Origin: J014 sp964486055
Lineage (GTDB): Bacteria; Acidobacteriota; Blastocatellia; Pyrinomonadales; Pyrinomonadaceae
Direction: 5' to 3'
Length of the DNA: 64,000 nucleotides
Assembly: GCA_964486055.1 (NCBI GenBank)
Contig: CAZALE010000008.1
Location: forward strand, 1-64,000
A program made the translations under genes and the position numbers. Shown in pieces: positions 33,522 to 42,757 of the stretch. The notes below the pieces were generated by a model. That model ran no database searches and was not told where the DNA came from. It saw only the letters and a list, made by a program, of their open reading frames with translations. Position 1 is the first letter of the stretch. Each line of letters begins with the position of its first letter.

Positions 33522-34646
33522 ATGCATAAGATCGTGATCATATTTTTAGTTTTTACGAATTTAGTTTTGAATATTTTTGCGCAAGAAGGAATTAAACAAA
33601 ATTACGCTGCGGGTGAAGTGATTTCTGTCGATCAGAATGCTGGTAAAATAACACTACAAACGAAGGATGGTGTAATCGAGGTAAATTTATCAGCTAAGAC
33701 GGTTTATAAGAAGGTTTCGCCTGAGAATCCCAAATTATCAGCAGCAGCCGAAACTTCGATAAACGAAATATCGGCCGGTGACAAGATTTTAGTTACTGGG
33801 CAAGTTTCACCTGATAGGAAGTCTATCAATCCGACAACTGTTTATCTAATGACAAAGGCTGATATCAGCCGAAAACAGGAGAAGGAGAAAGAAGAGTGGC
33901 GGGTTCGAGGGATCTCCGGAAAGGTGATTTCGTTGGATGTGGTTAATAAAAGAATAATCATATCGGCTCGCGGACTTGCTGGAGAGAAAGTGATTACCAT
34001 AATTCCCAAGGATAACGCTGAATACCGTAGATACGCCCCTGACTCAGTTAAGTTCTCGGACGCTAAGCCGAGCAGTTATGCTGAGTTAAGTGTTGGGGAT
34101 GAGCTCCGAGCTCTCGGAGATAGGAGTCCAGATGGCACGACTTTCACTGCGGAAAAAATAGTTTTTGGTTCTTTCAAAACAGCTGGTGGGAAAATAACTG
34201 CAATTGATCCTCAGAGAAGAGAGATAAAGATCAAGGATTTGTTAACCGATAAAGAGGTTACCATTCTAGTTAGGCCGGATACAATTCTTAAAAGATTTCC
34301 AGCTGAGATAGCCGCGATGTTTTTATCACGAGGAAATCAAACATTTCAACCACCACAGCCAAGGTCTACTGATGCACCGTCGGACAGGCCACAAGTTCGA
34401 GGTGGTGACTTTGATGATTTATTGGAAAGATTCCCTAGCATAAGAATTGAGGATCTTAAAGTCGGGGACGCAATAGCTGTCGCAAGCACGGTTGGCGAGG
34501 CACCAAATCGACTTACGGCTATAAAGCTCCTCTCTGGAATAGAACCTTTCCTCGAAATTCAACAGGCCATACAATCAAGAAGATCTATTAATGGGCAAGG
34601 ACCAGGATTGAACATCCCTGGGCTCGATGCCATAAGCTTCCCATAA
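33522..34646 (+). CDS. Exported DUF5666-like repeat protein
   Basis: A 374-residue protein with a signal peptide (1-20, cut after NIFA) and three repeats of a small beta-barrel-like unit. Each has the pattern G-x-V/I-x-S/A-I/V-D followed by an I-x-I/L strand and a later G-D-x-I/L (AGEVISVDQNAGKITLQT, SGKVISLDVVNKRIIIS, GGKITAIDPQRREIKI). This fits the DUF5666 family, whose role is unknown. A Pro/Gln-rich stretch and a Gly/Pro tail follow. It lies 58 bases after the polymer-forming protein and 38 bases before the receptor gene, so the run may be one transcript. Confidence 0.75.
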   Translation: MHKIVIIFLVFTNLVLNIFAQEGIKQNYAAGEVISVDQNAGKITLQTKDGVIEVNLSAKTVYKKVSPENPKLSAAAETSINEISAGDKILVTGQVSPDRKSINPTTVYLMTKADISRKQEKEKEEWRVRGISGKVISLDVVNKRIIISARGLAGEKVITIIPKDNAEYRRYAPDSVKFSDAKPSSYAELSVGDELRALGDRSPDGTTFTAEKIVFGSFKTAGGKITAIDPQRREIKIKDLLTDKEVTILVRPDTILKRFPAEIAAMFLSRGNQTFQPPQPRSTDAPSDRPQVRGGDFDDLLERFPSIRIEDLKVGDAIAVASTVGEAPNRLTAIKLLSGIEPFLEIQQAIQSRRSINGQGPGLNIPGLDAISFP

Positions 34647-34684
34647 ACTTTCATAAACTCTAATTTTGGAGGTTGCTAAAAGAT

Positions 34685-37600
34685 ATGAAATATTTGTTGT
34701 CATCATACCTAGTCATACTTTTCTCTGTAATTAGTATCTATTCACAACAGCAAACTGGGACATTGACGGGACAAGTCACAGATGTCTTAGGTGCTGTCAT
34801 TCAAGGTGCGAATGTATATGTCGTAGATTCTAATGGAAAAGAGAGGTCAACAGTTACTAACCAGAAAGGTGAATTTACAATCAGTGGTTTATCCGCTGGT
34901 AAGTACATAGTCAGAGTGGTTGCCCCTAAGTTTGACCTGTACGAAAATCCCGAGGTAGAGATATTGCCTGGTGATCGTACAGAATTGACCGTTGTTTTAT
35001 CTGTCGCGAAAATTCAGGAAACAGTAGAAATTTCGGCTAATGACAAGCTAAGTACCGATTCGGATACAAATCAGAGTGCTATTGTTATAAAAGGAAAAGA
35101 CTTAGAGTCATTACCCGATGACCCGGAGGAATTAGAAGCAGCTCTGCAAGCTTTAGCTGGGCCATCTGCTGGCCCAAATGGAGGCCAAATATACATCGAT
35201 GGGTTTACTGGTGGAAGATTACCGCCTAAGGAAGCAATTCGAGAAATCAGAATCAATCAAAACCCTTTCTCGGCAGAATTTGATAGGCTCGGTTTTGGTA
35301 GGATTGAAATTCTGACCCGCCCCGGTTCTGACAAATGGCGTGGTCAGGCTTTTTTCAATTTTAATGATGAAAGTTTAAACTCTCGCAATCCATTTGCATT
35401 GAATCGAGCTCCTTCACAGACAAAATTCTATGGTGGAAATGTATCAGGTCCTCTTCAGAAAGGTAAGTCCTCTATATTTCTGGATGTAAGTGACAGGCAA
35501 ATAAATAACACAACTGTCGTAAATGCTACCGTATTAGATTCTAGTTTAAATATAGTGCCTTTTCGGAAGGAATATACAGTCCCAACCCGTCGTTTTTCAA
35601 TTAGCCCACGGCTTGATTATCAGATAAATCAAAACAATACGCTGGTTTTAAGGTACAGTTTTACTCGTAACTCAGCTGAAAATCAGGGTATCGGTGGTTT
35701 TTCCTTGATCTCAAGAGCTTTTGAGACTAAAAATGTGGATCATGAAATTCAGCTGACAGAGACGATGATCGTAAATCCAAAGACCGTTAATGAAACACGA
35801 TTCAGGTTCGAATACGATAATCGTGAACAGCAAGGTGATAATTCGATCCCAACGATCAATGTTTCATCAGCCTTTACGGGTGGTGGAGCTCAGATAGGTT
35901 TTAACTACAATAGAGAATATCGCTGGGAGTTACAGAATTATACGACTACATCTCTCGGTAAGAATAACGTTCACTCAATTAAATTTGGCATCCGGCTGCG
36001 AGGAAACACCATCAAGGACAGATCTGAGGCAGGATTTGGTGGGACGTTTGTATTCACTGGATTTCCAGCCGCCGGAGATCCTTGTGATATAAACAATGAC
36101 AATTTTGTTTCCTCGATAGAGCAATATCGCTGCAAAGTACTCGGTAGAACTGAAGCCAGGTACAATCCATCGCAGTTCATATTAACTGCGGGTGATCCGC
36201 TTGCGAAGGTATCCCAAATCGATGTTGGAGCTTTTGTAACGGACGATTGGAGAATAAGGCCAGATCTGACGCTTAGTTTTGGTTTAAGGTATGAAAATCA
36301 AACTAATATAGATGATAAATTGAATTTTGCTCCACGTTTTGCATTTGCATGGTCTCCAGGAGCTGGGGGTGCCCGCCAACCAAAACTTGTCATTCGTGGC
36401 GGCGCAGGAATCTTTTACGATCGATTCAGTGAGAACTACGTTTTACAAACCGAACGTTTCAATGGCAGTCGTCAGATACAGTATATAGTGCCGACTGGCT
36501 CGGCGATTCTATCACAGCCGGTATTTTTGCCTGATGGAAGAGTGTTGAATGTTCCGACAGCCAGTCAACTATCTTCCTTTGCCACCTCAACAAGCACGAT
36601 TCGTCGCATTTCGCCTGATCTTCAGGCTCCTTATACAATTCAAGCTGTCATTGGAGCAGAGAAGCAACTGCCGATGAGAACGACAGTATCTGCTTTCTTC
36701 ATATTCACCAGAAATTTGCACGTGTTGAGATTGAGAAACATTAACGCACCGGTTTGTGGTTTTACCTCTCCTTGTCCAACTAATCAAAGCGATCTCCAAG
36801 CTTTAAGACCTGATCCATCGCTCGGAAATATTTATCAATATGAATCTACCGGGATTCTTAATCAACGACAGCTAGCAATAAACTTCAACTCTCGTTTTAG
36901 CCAAAAATTCTCCTTATTTGGATTTTATAGACTAGGTTGGGCAAAGGGTGATGCTGAGGGCGGAGGCTTTTTCGGTGGAGGAGGCGTTACTTTCCCGGCT
37001 TATAGTTATGACCTTAGAGGAGAATATGGCAGATCTGTTCTGGGGGTCAGACATTTCGCATCAATAAGAGCATCTATTACACTACCATGGCGTATTAACC
37101 TGAGCCCGTTTATTCTATTATCATCTGGCATTCCATTCAATATAACTACTGGGGTAGATTCTAATCGTGACTCGCTATTTACTGAAAGACCTACCTTTGC
37201 TGCTCTATATGCGCGCTGTCAGGCTCTTAATTTGAGAAAGTCATGGTGCAACGTCAACGGTAAAGATCCGAATGCTATCATACCTCGAAACTACGGTGTA
37301 GGACCCGGAAATTTTACGGTCAATTTAAACGTGAATAAAACGTTCGGATTTGGTGGCGCTCGTAAAAGTAGTTCTGCTGACACTCAAAAAGATGTAAGCA
37401 ACCCGACTGGACAAACAACGGGTAATAGGCCATTTGGCGGATTAGGTAATCCAGGTGGTGGGCCAAGAGGTGGCTTCGGTGGAGGACCGAGAGGACCAGA
37501 TTTTGCTAGTTCCGCTACTACCGATAAGCCATATAATCTGACAGTCGGTATCCAGGTATCTAACCTTCTTAACAGGAATAATAAGGCAGTTCCAGTTGGG

Positions 37601-37723
37601 AATTTGAGTTCTCCATTGTTTGGACAGTCTGTCTCTACTGCGGGCTCATTTGGCTTCTTTGGTGGTGGAGGCACTAACTCTGGCAATCGTAGAGTTGAGT
37701 TGCAGATTCGCTTTAGTTGGTAG
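34685..37723 (+). CDS. TonB-dependent receptor-like outer-membrane protein (Oar-like)
   Basis: A 1012-residue protein. I prefer the ATG at 34685; a TTG at 34673 lies only one base after GGAGG. A signal peptide (cut near IYSQQ) is followed by a carboxypeptidase-regulatory-like domain (about 25-105; GTLTGQVTDVLGAVIQGANV, FTISGLSAGKYIVRVV), a plug-like region (about 115-225) and a long beta barrel. The C-terminus ends in RVELQIRFSW, an aromatic-ended outer-membrane signal. A Gly-rich loop lies at about 915-945. The Oar-like group is abundant in acidobacteria; a substrate cannot be named. A strong terminator follows. Confidence 0.88.
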   Translation: MKYLLSSYLVILFSVISIYSQQQTGTLTGQVTDVLGAVIQGANVYVVDSNGKERSTVTNQKGEFTISGLSAGKYIVRVVAPKFDLYENPEVEILPGDRTELTVVLSVAKIQETVEISANDKLSTDSDTNQSAIVIKGKDLESLPDDPEELEAALQALAGPSAGPNGGQIYIDGFTGGRLPPKEAIREIRINQNPFSAEFDRLGFGRIEILTRPGSDKWRGQAFFNFNDESLNSRNPFALNRAPSQTKFYGGNVSGPLQKGKSSIFLDVSDRQINNTTVVNATVLDSSLNIVPFRKEYTVPTRRFSISPRLDYQINQNNTLVLRYSFTRNSAENQGIGGFSLISRAFETKNVDHEIQLTETMIVNPKTVNETRFRFEYDNREQQGDNSIPTINVSSAFTGGGAQIGFNYNREYRWELQNYTTTSLGKNNVHSIKFGIRLRGNTIKDRSEAGFGGTFVFTGFPAAGDPCDINNDNFVSSIEQYRCKVLGRTEARYNPSQFILTAGDPLAKVSQIDVGAFVTDDWRIRPDLTLSFGLRYENQTNIDDKLNFAPRFAFAWSPGAGGARQPKLVIRGGAGIFYDRFSENYVLQTERFNGSRQIQYIVPTGSAILSQPVFLPDGRVLNVPTASQLSSFATSTSTIRRISPDLQAPYTIQAVIGAEKQLPMRTTVSAFFIFTRNLHVLRLRNINAPVCGFTSPCPTNQSDLQALRPDPSLGNIYQYESTGILNQRQLAINFNSRFSQKFSLFGFYRLGWAKGDAEGGGFFGGGGVTFPAYSYDLRGEYGRSVLGVRHFASIRASITLPWRINLSPFILLSSGIPFNITTGVDSNRDSLFTERPTFAALYARCQALNLRKSWCNVNGKDPNAIIPRNYGVGPGNFTVNLNVNKTFGFGGARKSSSADTQKDVSNPTGQTTGNRPFGGLGNPGGGPRGGFGGGPRGPDFASSATTDKPYNLTVGIQVSNLLNRNNKAVPVGNLSSPLFGQSVSTAGSFGFFGGGGTNSGNRRVELQIRFSW

Positions 37724-37747
37724 ACTGAAAATCTTTTCTTGTGCAGA

Positions 37748-37784
37748 AATGCTGTTGGATAACCTAATTCCAACAGCATTTTTT
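37748..37784 (+). terminator. Rho-independent terminator of the receptor gene
   Basis: A perfect 11-bp stem (AATGCTGTTGG at 37748-37758 with CCAACAGCATT at 37770-37780) with an 11-base loop runs into TTTTTTC and more T. Confidence 0.88.
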
Positions 37785-37889
37785 CTTTTGATTTGCAGGC
37801 TTTTGTTTTTGTATTAATCGCATTTTGTGTAAGATAAGAGAAGAGGCGGAATTCAAATTTACAAATCTCGCTCTTTTTGCGGAGGAAGA

Positions 37890-38432
37890 ATGATGGTTAT
37901 AAGGATTGGGCAGAAGGTTGCGTATCCCAACCATGGTGTTTGTCAAGTAGAAGCAATAGAGGATAAACAGGTTGGAGGTGTATTTGAAAAATTCTACATG
38001 TTGAGAGTAATATCGAACAACTCTTCGATTTTGGTTCCTAAATCGAAGGTTGAAGAGATAGGCATTCGTCCTATTATCAATTCGGTTCAGTGTCAAGACT
38101 TAATGAAATTCTTATCCGAGGATTTTGAAGATCCACCCTCTGACTGGAAAATTCGCTCAAAGCAGTTTCACACTAAAATACAAACAGGTAATATTTTCGA
38201 AGTCGCTGATGTATTGAAAAAACTCCATTTCTTGAGCAGGCTCAAACCATTATCTTTTCGTGATCAAAGAATGTTTGAGAAGACTAAGTTCTTAGTAATC
38301 TCAGAGATGGCAATCGTATGCTCGCAGCCTGAGTGTAAAGTTGAAGAGAGAGTTTGCGAATTATTGGAAATATCCTATCAAAAGCATATAGGATCCGGTT
38401 TTAAAGCAACAGCGGGTGCCGCTATTCATTAG
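37890..38432 (+). CDS. carD: CarD-family transcription regulator
   Basis: A 180-residue protein with the CarD/CdnL/TRCF RNA-polymerase-interaction domain at the N-terminus (about 1-65: IRIGQKVAYPNHGVCQVEAIE, then VPKSKVEEIGIRPI) and a helical C-terminal part (about 75-165) that in relatives contacts promoter DNA. CarD proteins bind the RNA polymerase beta subunit and stabilise open complexes. The ATG is doubled (ATGATG), preceded by GCGGAGGAAG. It stands alone between the receptor terminator and the convergent queF gene. Confidence 0.9.
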   Translation: MMVIRIGQKVAYPNHGVCQVEAIEDKQVGGVFEKFYMLRVISNNSSILVPKSKVEEIGIRPIINSVQCQDLMKFLSEDFEDPPSDWKIRSKQFHTKIQTGNIFEVADVLKKLHFLSRLKPLSFRDQRMFEKTKFLVISEMAIVCSQPECKVEERVCELLEISYQKHIGSGFKATAGAAIH

Positions 38433-38489
38433 TGTCTTTGATCACAGGAACTATATTCGTTTGAGCTTTTATCCTTAGAGCAGTCCTGC

Positions 38490-38993
38490 TCATGAGAGTG
38501 GAGGGTTCCAATTCATTATTGGTTCTTCACGCAGAACATTTAACTTTATCGAATCTTTTAGTTTTTTCTTCCTGCCGCGCCTTTTATACCTAGCTTCTAC
38601 AATAGTTTTTATATTACCGCGAACGTTAAAATCCCCAATTATTTTGACCTCTAGAGGATCACAAGCTTTCACGAAATCTTCCAAGATTACGTTTATCGCA
38701 TGTTCATGAAATATTTTTACATTCCGAAAAGAATTTATGTAGAGCTTGAGGCTTTTTAACTCTATGCATCTTTCATTCGGTACATATTCAATTCGTATCG
38801 TGGCAAAGTCTGGAAAATCAGAAAAAGGGCAAATCGCTGTAAATTCTGGTATTTCAAAGTTTATTTTTATCTTCCGACCAACGAATTCGTAAGGGAAAGT
38901 ATCGAGCGGATAAAGATTCATTTGGTCTCTAGGAGTTGACTGTATATTTAGTCCTTGTCTGTTTACCGGTGGTGCTTCAAAATCATTTACCAT
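38490..38993 (-). CDS. queF: NADPH-dependent 7-cyano-7-deazaguanine reductase
   Basis: A 167-residue protein with the single-domain QueF plan. The active-site Cys (C55 in FTAICP) and the Asp (D62) are present, as is the QueF motif ELKSLKLY (78-85) followed by INSFRN. The segment between is PFSDFPDFA, a variation on the more usual TGQPDFA. It reduces preQ0 to preQ1, a step in queuosine synthesis for tRNA. The other queuosine genes are not in this window. It converges on carD and is divergent from the DnaC-like gene. Confidence 0.95.
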   Translation of the reverse strand: MVNDFEAPPVNRQGLNIQSTPRDQMNLYPLDTFPYEFVGRKIKINFEIPEFTAICPFSDFPDFATIRIEYVPNERCIELKSLKLYINSFRNVKIFHEHAINVILEDFVKACDPLEVKIIGDFNVRGNIKTIVEARYKRRGRKKKLKDSIKLNVLREEPIMNWNPPLS

Positions 38994-39114
38994 AACTCAA
39001 TTTTACAAGAACTGTTCTGCATAGAAAAATCTATCTGAAATAATACGATGAAACTCATTATTTGTGACCTTAAAAACTCGCTTAAAAAGCTAAAACATAA
39101 TTCTCATGACAAAC

Positions 39115-39142
39115 TTGAAATCTATTTTCTCAGTGCTATAAT
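39115..39142 (+). promoter_or_regulatory. Promoter of the DnaC-like gene
   Basis: TTGAAA (39115-39120) and a perfect TATAAT (39137-39142) are 16 bases apart, with TGC just before the -10 (extended -10). It lies 44 bases upstream of the ATG at 39186. Confidence 0.65.
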
Positions 39143-39185
39143 CCAAAAACAGCTTGTGTAGAGATTTCTAAGGCTTTTCAGACTG

Positions 39186-39974
39186 ATGGCACAAGAGAAT
39201 ACAAATCTAAAGCTTTTCCCTGGTCTAGGGAATGATGAACAGCGTCTCAACACAGAGAGAATTGAAGTTCCACAGGAGGATATCTGTCCTATTTGCTTTG
39301 GAACCGGGGTAGAGATCATAGAGGGTAAGGGGGCTAGAAAATGCTCTTGTCGCTTAAAGAAAATTCAGGATAAGGTTTTTGAACGAGTACGCATCCCCAA
39401 AAGATACAGCGATTGTTCATTTACAAACTATAGGCCATTCACAAAATCCCAAGAACAAGCGATGAAATATTCCTATAATCTGAGTACTAGATATCCAGAT
39501 GTAGAGAAAGGATTACTTTTTACCGGTAGCGTCGGTACTGGGAAAACGCATCTTGCAGTCTCCATACTGAAAAGTCTGACCGAAAGGGGATTTTCCTGTC
39601 TTTTTTATGATTTCGGATCTCTTCTAAAGGAAATTCAGGATTCATATAATCCAACCACTCAAACCTCTGAGTTAAAAGTTTTAGAGCCTGTTTTCGAAGC
39701 GGAGATTTTAGTACTGGATGAGTTGGCAGTCTCTAAGCCTACTGAATGGGTGAGAGACACCATGTCTTACATAATTAACCGCCGATACAACGATGAAAAG
39801 CTGACAATCTTTACGACTAATTATCCTGATGAAAGAACTGATGATACCGAAGAGACTCTGGAGGATAGAATCGGCGTTCGTCTTAGGTCCCGCCTTTACG
39901 AAATGTGTCAAACCGTAAAGATTGAAGGTCCAGATTTTCGACGTAAGTTTGATAGACAATCGAAAAGCAAGTAA
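39186..39974 (+). CDS. DnaC/DnaI-like AAA+ ATPase with N-terminal zinc ribbon
   Basis: A 262-residue protein. N-terminal cysteines form a zinc ribbon (C34-x2-C37 with GTG, then C53-x-C55). The AAA+ core has Walker A GSVGTGKTH, Walker B EILVLDEL and the sensor-1 strand IFTTNYP. The layout is that of helicase loaders of the DnaC/DnaI group, which place the replicative helicase on DNA. The same fold occurs in IstB of IS21 elements, but there is no IstA gene or inverted repeat here and IstB lacks this zinc ribbon. It has its own promoter and is followed after 16 bases by the DUF885 gene. Confidence 0.85.
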   Translation: MAQENTNLKLFPGLGNDEQRLNTERIEVPQEDICPICFGTGVEIIEGKGARKCSCRLKKIQDKVFERVRIPKRYSDCSFTNYRPFTKSQEQAMKYSYNLSTRYPDVEKGLLFTGSVGTGKTHLAVSILKSLTERGFSCLFYDFGSLLKEIQDSYNPTTQTSELKVLEPVFEAEILVLDELAVSKPTEWVRDTMSYIINRRYNDEKLTIFTTNYPDERTDDTEETLEDRIGVRLRSRLYEMCQTVKIEGPDFRRKFDRQSKSK

Positions 39975-39990
39975 AAGTGAAAAAGATGCT

Positions 39991-41727
39991 ATGAGGAAAA
40001 TGAGTATTTTCATTTGGGGCTTGGGAGTTGCTTTGCTCTGCTACTCTCAACCTAAAGGAAATCTTGACGATTATGTAGAAAGTAACAGCAGGTTTAATCA
40101 AATAATAAATCGATTCGAAGAAGACTACGGAAGCATAGATCGTTTTTATACTGCTGAGACTTCTAAAAATAGATTTCAACGATTACGCGACTTCTATAAT
40201 GATTGGCTTTTGACTTTAGATAATCAGGATTTTTCCTCTCTAAACTTCGATGAAAAGATTGATTATTTACTTTTCCGAAATTATTTAACGCATAGCCTCA
40301 GCGAACTGGAGAGAAACCAAGTGCTTTTTGAGGAAATGCAGTATCTAATACCATTTGCTCAAATAATAAATGATTTAGAGGACGCCAGACGCAGACTTGA
40401 CCCAATAAATGCAGCTGAAGCGGCTTCTAAACTCTATCAACTAAATAAAAGCATAGAAGATACCAAGAATAACTTAGAAACATCTAACCTGCCTCCACCG
40501 AAGCGAAGTGTTGCGAATCGTGCAGCTAAGACTTTGCTCTCTTTACAGAACACATTACGCAATTGGTTTAGCTTTTATGACGGATATGATCCTTTGTTCA
40601 CTTGGTGGAACCGAGAAAACTACAAAACCACCATTAATTCCTTGCAGAATTATCGTATTTTCTTATTGGATAGATTTGTGGGTATAAAGCCAGATGATAA
40701 AAGGGCAATCGTTGGCGATCCAATAGGACGTGATGCTCTATTACGAGAGCTTGAGTATGAAATGATCTCATATACACCCGAGGAGTTAATAGAAATAGCA
40801 AATAGGGAGTTTGCATGGTGTGAGGAGCAGATGAAAGTCGCCTCGCGCGAGATGGGGTACGGAGACGACTGGAGAAAAGCTTTGGAAGTCGTCAAGCAAA
40901 AATATGTGGAGCCTGGCAAGCAGCCGGAATTAATTCGCCGTCAAGCCATCGAAGCTATAGAGTTTGTAGAGAAAAATGCGCTGCTTAGTGTACCGGAACT
41001 GGCAAAGCAGACATGGAGAATGGAGATGATGTCTCCTGAACTTCAGCTCGTAGCTCCTTTTTTCCTAGGTGGCGAGACTATTTTGGTAGCGTATCCCACT
41101 GATTCTATGTCGTATGAACAGAAATTGATGTCGATGAGAGGCAATAATCCTCATTTTACAAGAGCGGTGGTTCATCACGAACTCATCCCTGGGCATCATC
41201 TTCAGGGATTTATGAATAAGCGTTATAGAGCCTATCGACAAATATTCAGAACTCCTTTTTGGATCGAAGGCTGGGCCTTATATTGGGAATTCTTATTATG
41301 GGATCTAGGATTTTTTAAGAGTCCAGAGGATCGGATTGGTGCTCTTTTCTGGAGAATGCACCGAGCTGCTAGAATCATCTTCAGTTTAAATTTTCACCTC
41401 GGGAGGATGACACCTGAAGAATGCATAGAATTCTTAATTAAGCGTGTAGGACACGAAAGGGAAAATGCTGCAGCAGAAGTCAGACGCTCACTTTCTGGAG
41501 ATTATGGCCCTTTGTATCAGATCGCATATATGATTGGAGGTCTACAATTTTACCAACTCCATCGAGAGTTAGTAGCGTCCGGAAAAATGACAAATCGCCA
41601 ATTTCACGACACTATTTTGAGGGAGGGACCTATACCTATCGAAATTCTGAGATTGATTTTAGGAAAAGAGCCCCCATCAAAGACATTTAAGGCGAGTTGG
41701 AGATTTTATCCTCTCGAAAGTAGATGA
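39991..41727 (+). CDS. Exported DUF885-family metallopeptidase-like protein
   Basis: A 578-residue protein if started at the ATG at 39991 (MRKMSIFIWG), where a signal peptide begins. An earlier in-frame start at 39922 would overlap the previous gene and spoil it. The DUF885 zinc-site motif is clear: H395-H396-E397-L-I-P-G-H402-H403 followed by LQGFMNKRYR. Later come FWIEGWALYWE and QIAYMIGGLQFYQL, also family features. Related proteins are putative zinc carboxypeptidases or aminopeptidases. The substrate is unknown. The stop overlaps the start of the DUF4286 gene (ATGA). Confidence 0.87.
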   Translation: MRKMSIFIWGLGVALLCYSQPKGNLDDYVESNSRFNQIINRFEEDYGSIDRFYTAETSKNRFQRLRDFYNDWLLTLDNQDFSSLNFDEKIDYLLFRNYLTHSLSELERNQVLFEEMQYLIPFAQIINDLEDARRRLDPINAAEAASKLYQLNKSIEDTKNNLETSNLPPPKRSVANRAAKTLLSLQNTLRNWFSFYDGYDPLFTWWNRENYKTTINSLQNYRIFLLDRFVGIKPDDKRAIVGDPIGRDALLRELEYEMISYTPEELIEIANREFAWCEEQMKVASREMGYGDDWRKALEVVKQKYVEPGKQPELIRRQAIEAIEFVEKNALLSVPELAKQTWRMEMMSPELQLVAPFFLGGETILVAYPTDSMSYEQKLMSMRGNNPHFTRAVVHHELIPGHHLQGFMNKRYRAYRQIFRTPFWIEGWALYWEFLLWDLGFFKSPEDRIGALFWRMHRAARIIFSLNFHLGRMTPEECIEFLIKRVGHERENAAAEVRRSLSGDYGPLYQIAYMIGGLQFYQLHRELVASGKMTNRQFHDTILREGPIPIEILRLILGKEPPSKTFKASWRFYPLESR

Positions 41728-42020
41728 AAATGTTGATATATCAGGTCGAAATAAAAATTTCTGAGAACATAGCCGAAAGGTTCGAAAATTACATGATTAA
41801 ACAGCACATCCCTGACGTGATGGCAACTGGCTTATTTCAGAGGTATGTTTTTTCTAAGAAAGATGCCCAAACCTACCAAGTGCAGTATTTCACTGATCAA
41901 AGGTCTCTAGGTTTATACCTCGAGAAAGAGGCGAGTCGATTGAGAGCCGATTTCACAAGAAATTTTCCAGAGGACGTAATAATCGAACGACGAACATTAG
42001 AGATCCTCGGCATGAGTTAG
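41724..42020 (+). CDS. DUF4286-family small protein
   Basis: A 98-residue protein matching the DUF4286 pattern: a first strand (IYQVEIKIS), then HIPDVMATGLFQRYVF, YQVQYFTDQRSLGLYLEKEASRL and a final RRTLEIL. The fold is expected to be a ferredoxin-like alpha-beta barrel half. The function is unknown. The start overlaps the DUF885 stop by four bases, so the two are cotranslated. It converges on hpt; about 100 bases between hold no clear terminator. Confidence 0.82.
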   Translation: MKMLIYQVEIKISENIAERFENYMIKQHIPDVMATGLFQRYVFSKKDAQTYQVQYFTDQRSLGLYLEKEASRLRADFTRNFPEDVIIERRTLEILGMS

Positions 42021-42122
42021 CTAATACGCTCATTAAACTTGGCATTTAACAACTAACAGGTAATAGTCTCGACTAGTTGCGTAGGCAGCTTGGCTAATAA
42101 GAAAAAGTTCAAGTTCTTCTTG

Positions 42123-42683
42123 TCAGGAATTTTTCAATATTGCTATAAAAGGTAAATTTCTGTAGCGATTAGCTGCGTCTAAACCATAACCGACGACAAA
42201 TTTATTTGGTATACGAAATCCACAATAATCGATTTTCAATTCTTTTTTAACTCTTGGTTCTGGTTTATCTAAAAGCGCAGCAACTCTGATGGAGTTAGCC
42301 CCGCGCGTTTGTAATAGCTCCCTTAATCTAAATAGCGTCAAACCCGTATCAACTATGTCTTCAACTATAATTACGTCTTTTCCACGTATAGGATGTGTTA
42401 AGTCTTTCAAGATTTCTACATCTCCGGAACTGACTTGCTCATCCTTATAGCTAGATACAGCCATGAAATCTATCGATAATTTTAAGTCAATCTCTCTCAT
42501 TAGATCTGATAGAAAAACACAACAACCTTTCAATACTCCTACCAATACCAAATCTTTATCAGCATAATCCTCGGTTATTTTTTTCCCAAGTTCTGCTACT
42601 CTAGTCTTTATCTGATCTGCAGTGAAAAGTATCTCTAGATTTGGGTTTGTAAATTCTGTATATTTTTTTGTTTCGGCATTCAT
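42123..42683 (-). CDS. hpt: Hypoxanthine phosphoribosyltransferase
   Basis: A 186-residue purine PRTase. The PRPP-binding loop VIIVEDIVDTGLTL, the flexible-loop segment SSYKDEQVSSGDVEIL, and KFVVGYGLDAANRYRNLPFI near the C-terminus are all typical of bacterial Hpt. It makes IMP (and often GMP) from the free base and PRPP in purine salvage. It is divergent from rpiB across 74 bases that contain an inverted repeat. Confidence 0.95.
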   Translation of the reverse strand: MNAETKKYTEFTNPNLEILFTADQIKTRVAELGKKITEDYADKDLVLVGVLKGCCVFLSDLMREIDLKLSIDFMAVSSYKDEQVSSGDVEILKDLTHPIRGKDVIIVEDIVDTGLTLFRLRELLQTRGANSIRVAALLDKPEPRVKKELKIDYCGFRIPNKFVVGYGLDAANRYRNLPFIAILKNS

Positions 42684-42687
42684 AATT

Positions 42688-42746
42688 CTTGAGTTTGATT
42701 AAGGTATTTTGTAAAGATATTATTCAAACAACCTTTAAATCTCAAG
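42688..42746. promoter_or_regulatory. Inverted repeat between hpt and rpiB, possible operator
   Basis: CTTGAG...AAGGT (42688-42705) and ACCTTT...CTCAAG (42731-42746) are imperfect reverse complements around a 25-base centre. They fill most of the 74-base divergent gap, so they could serve as a shared control site or an RNA hairpin. Tentative. Confidence 0.35.
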
Positions 42747-42757
42747 TATGAGAATTT

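Noticed and set aside
39186..39974. IstB of an IS21-type insertion sequence
   Set aside because: There is no IstA-like gene next to it, no terminal inverted repeat or target duplication was seen, and the protein has a DnaC-type zinc ribbon.
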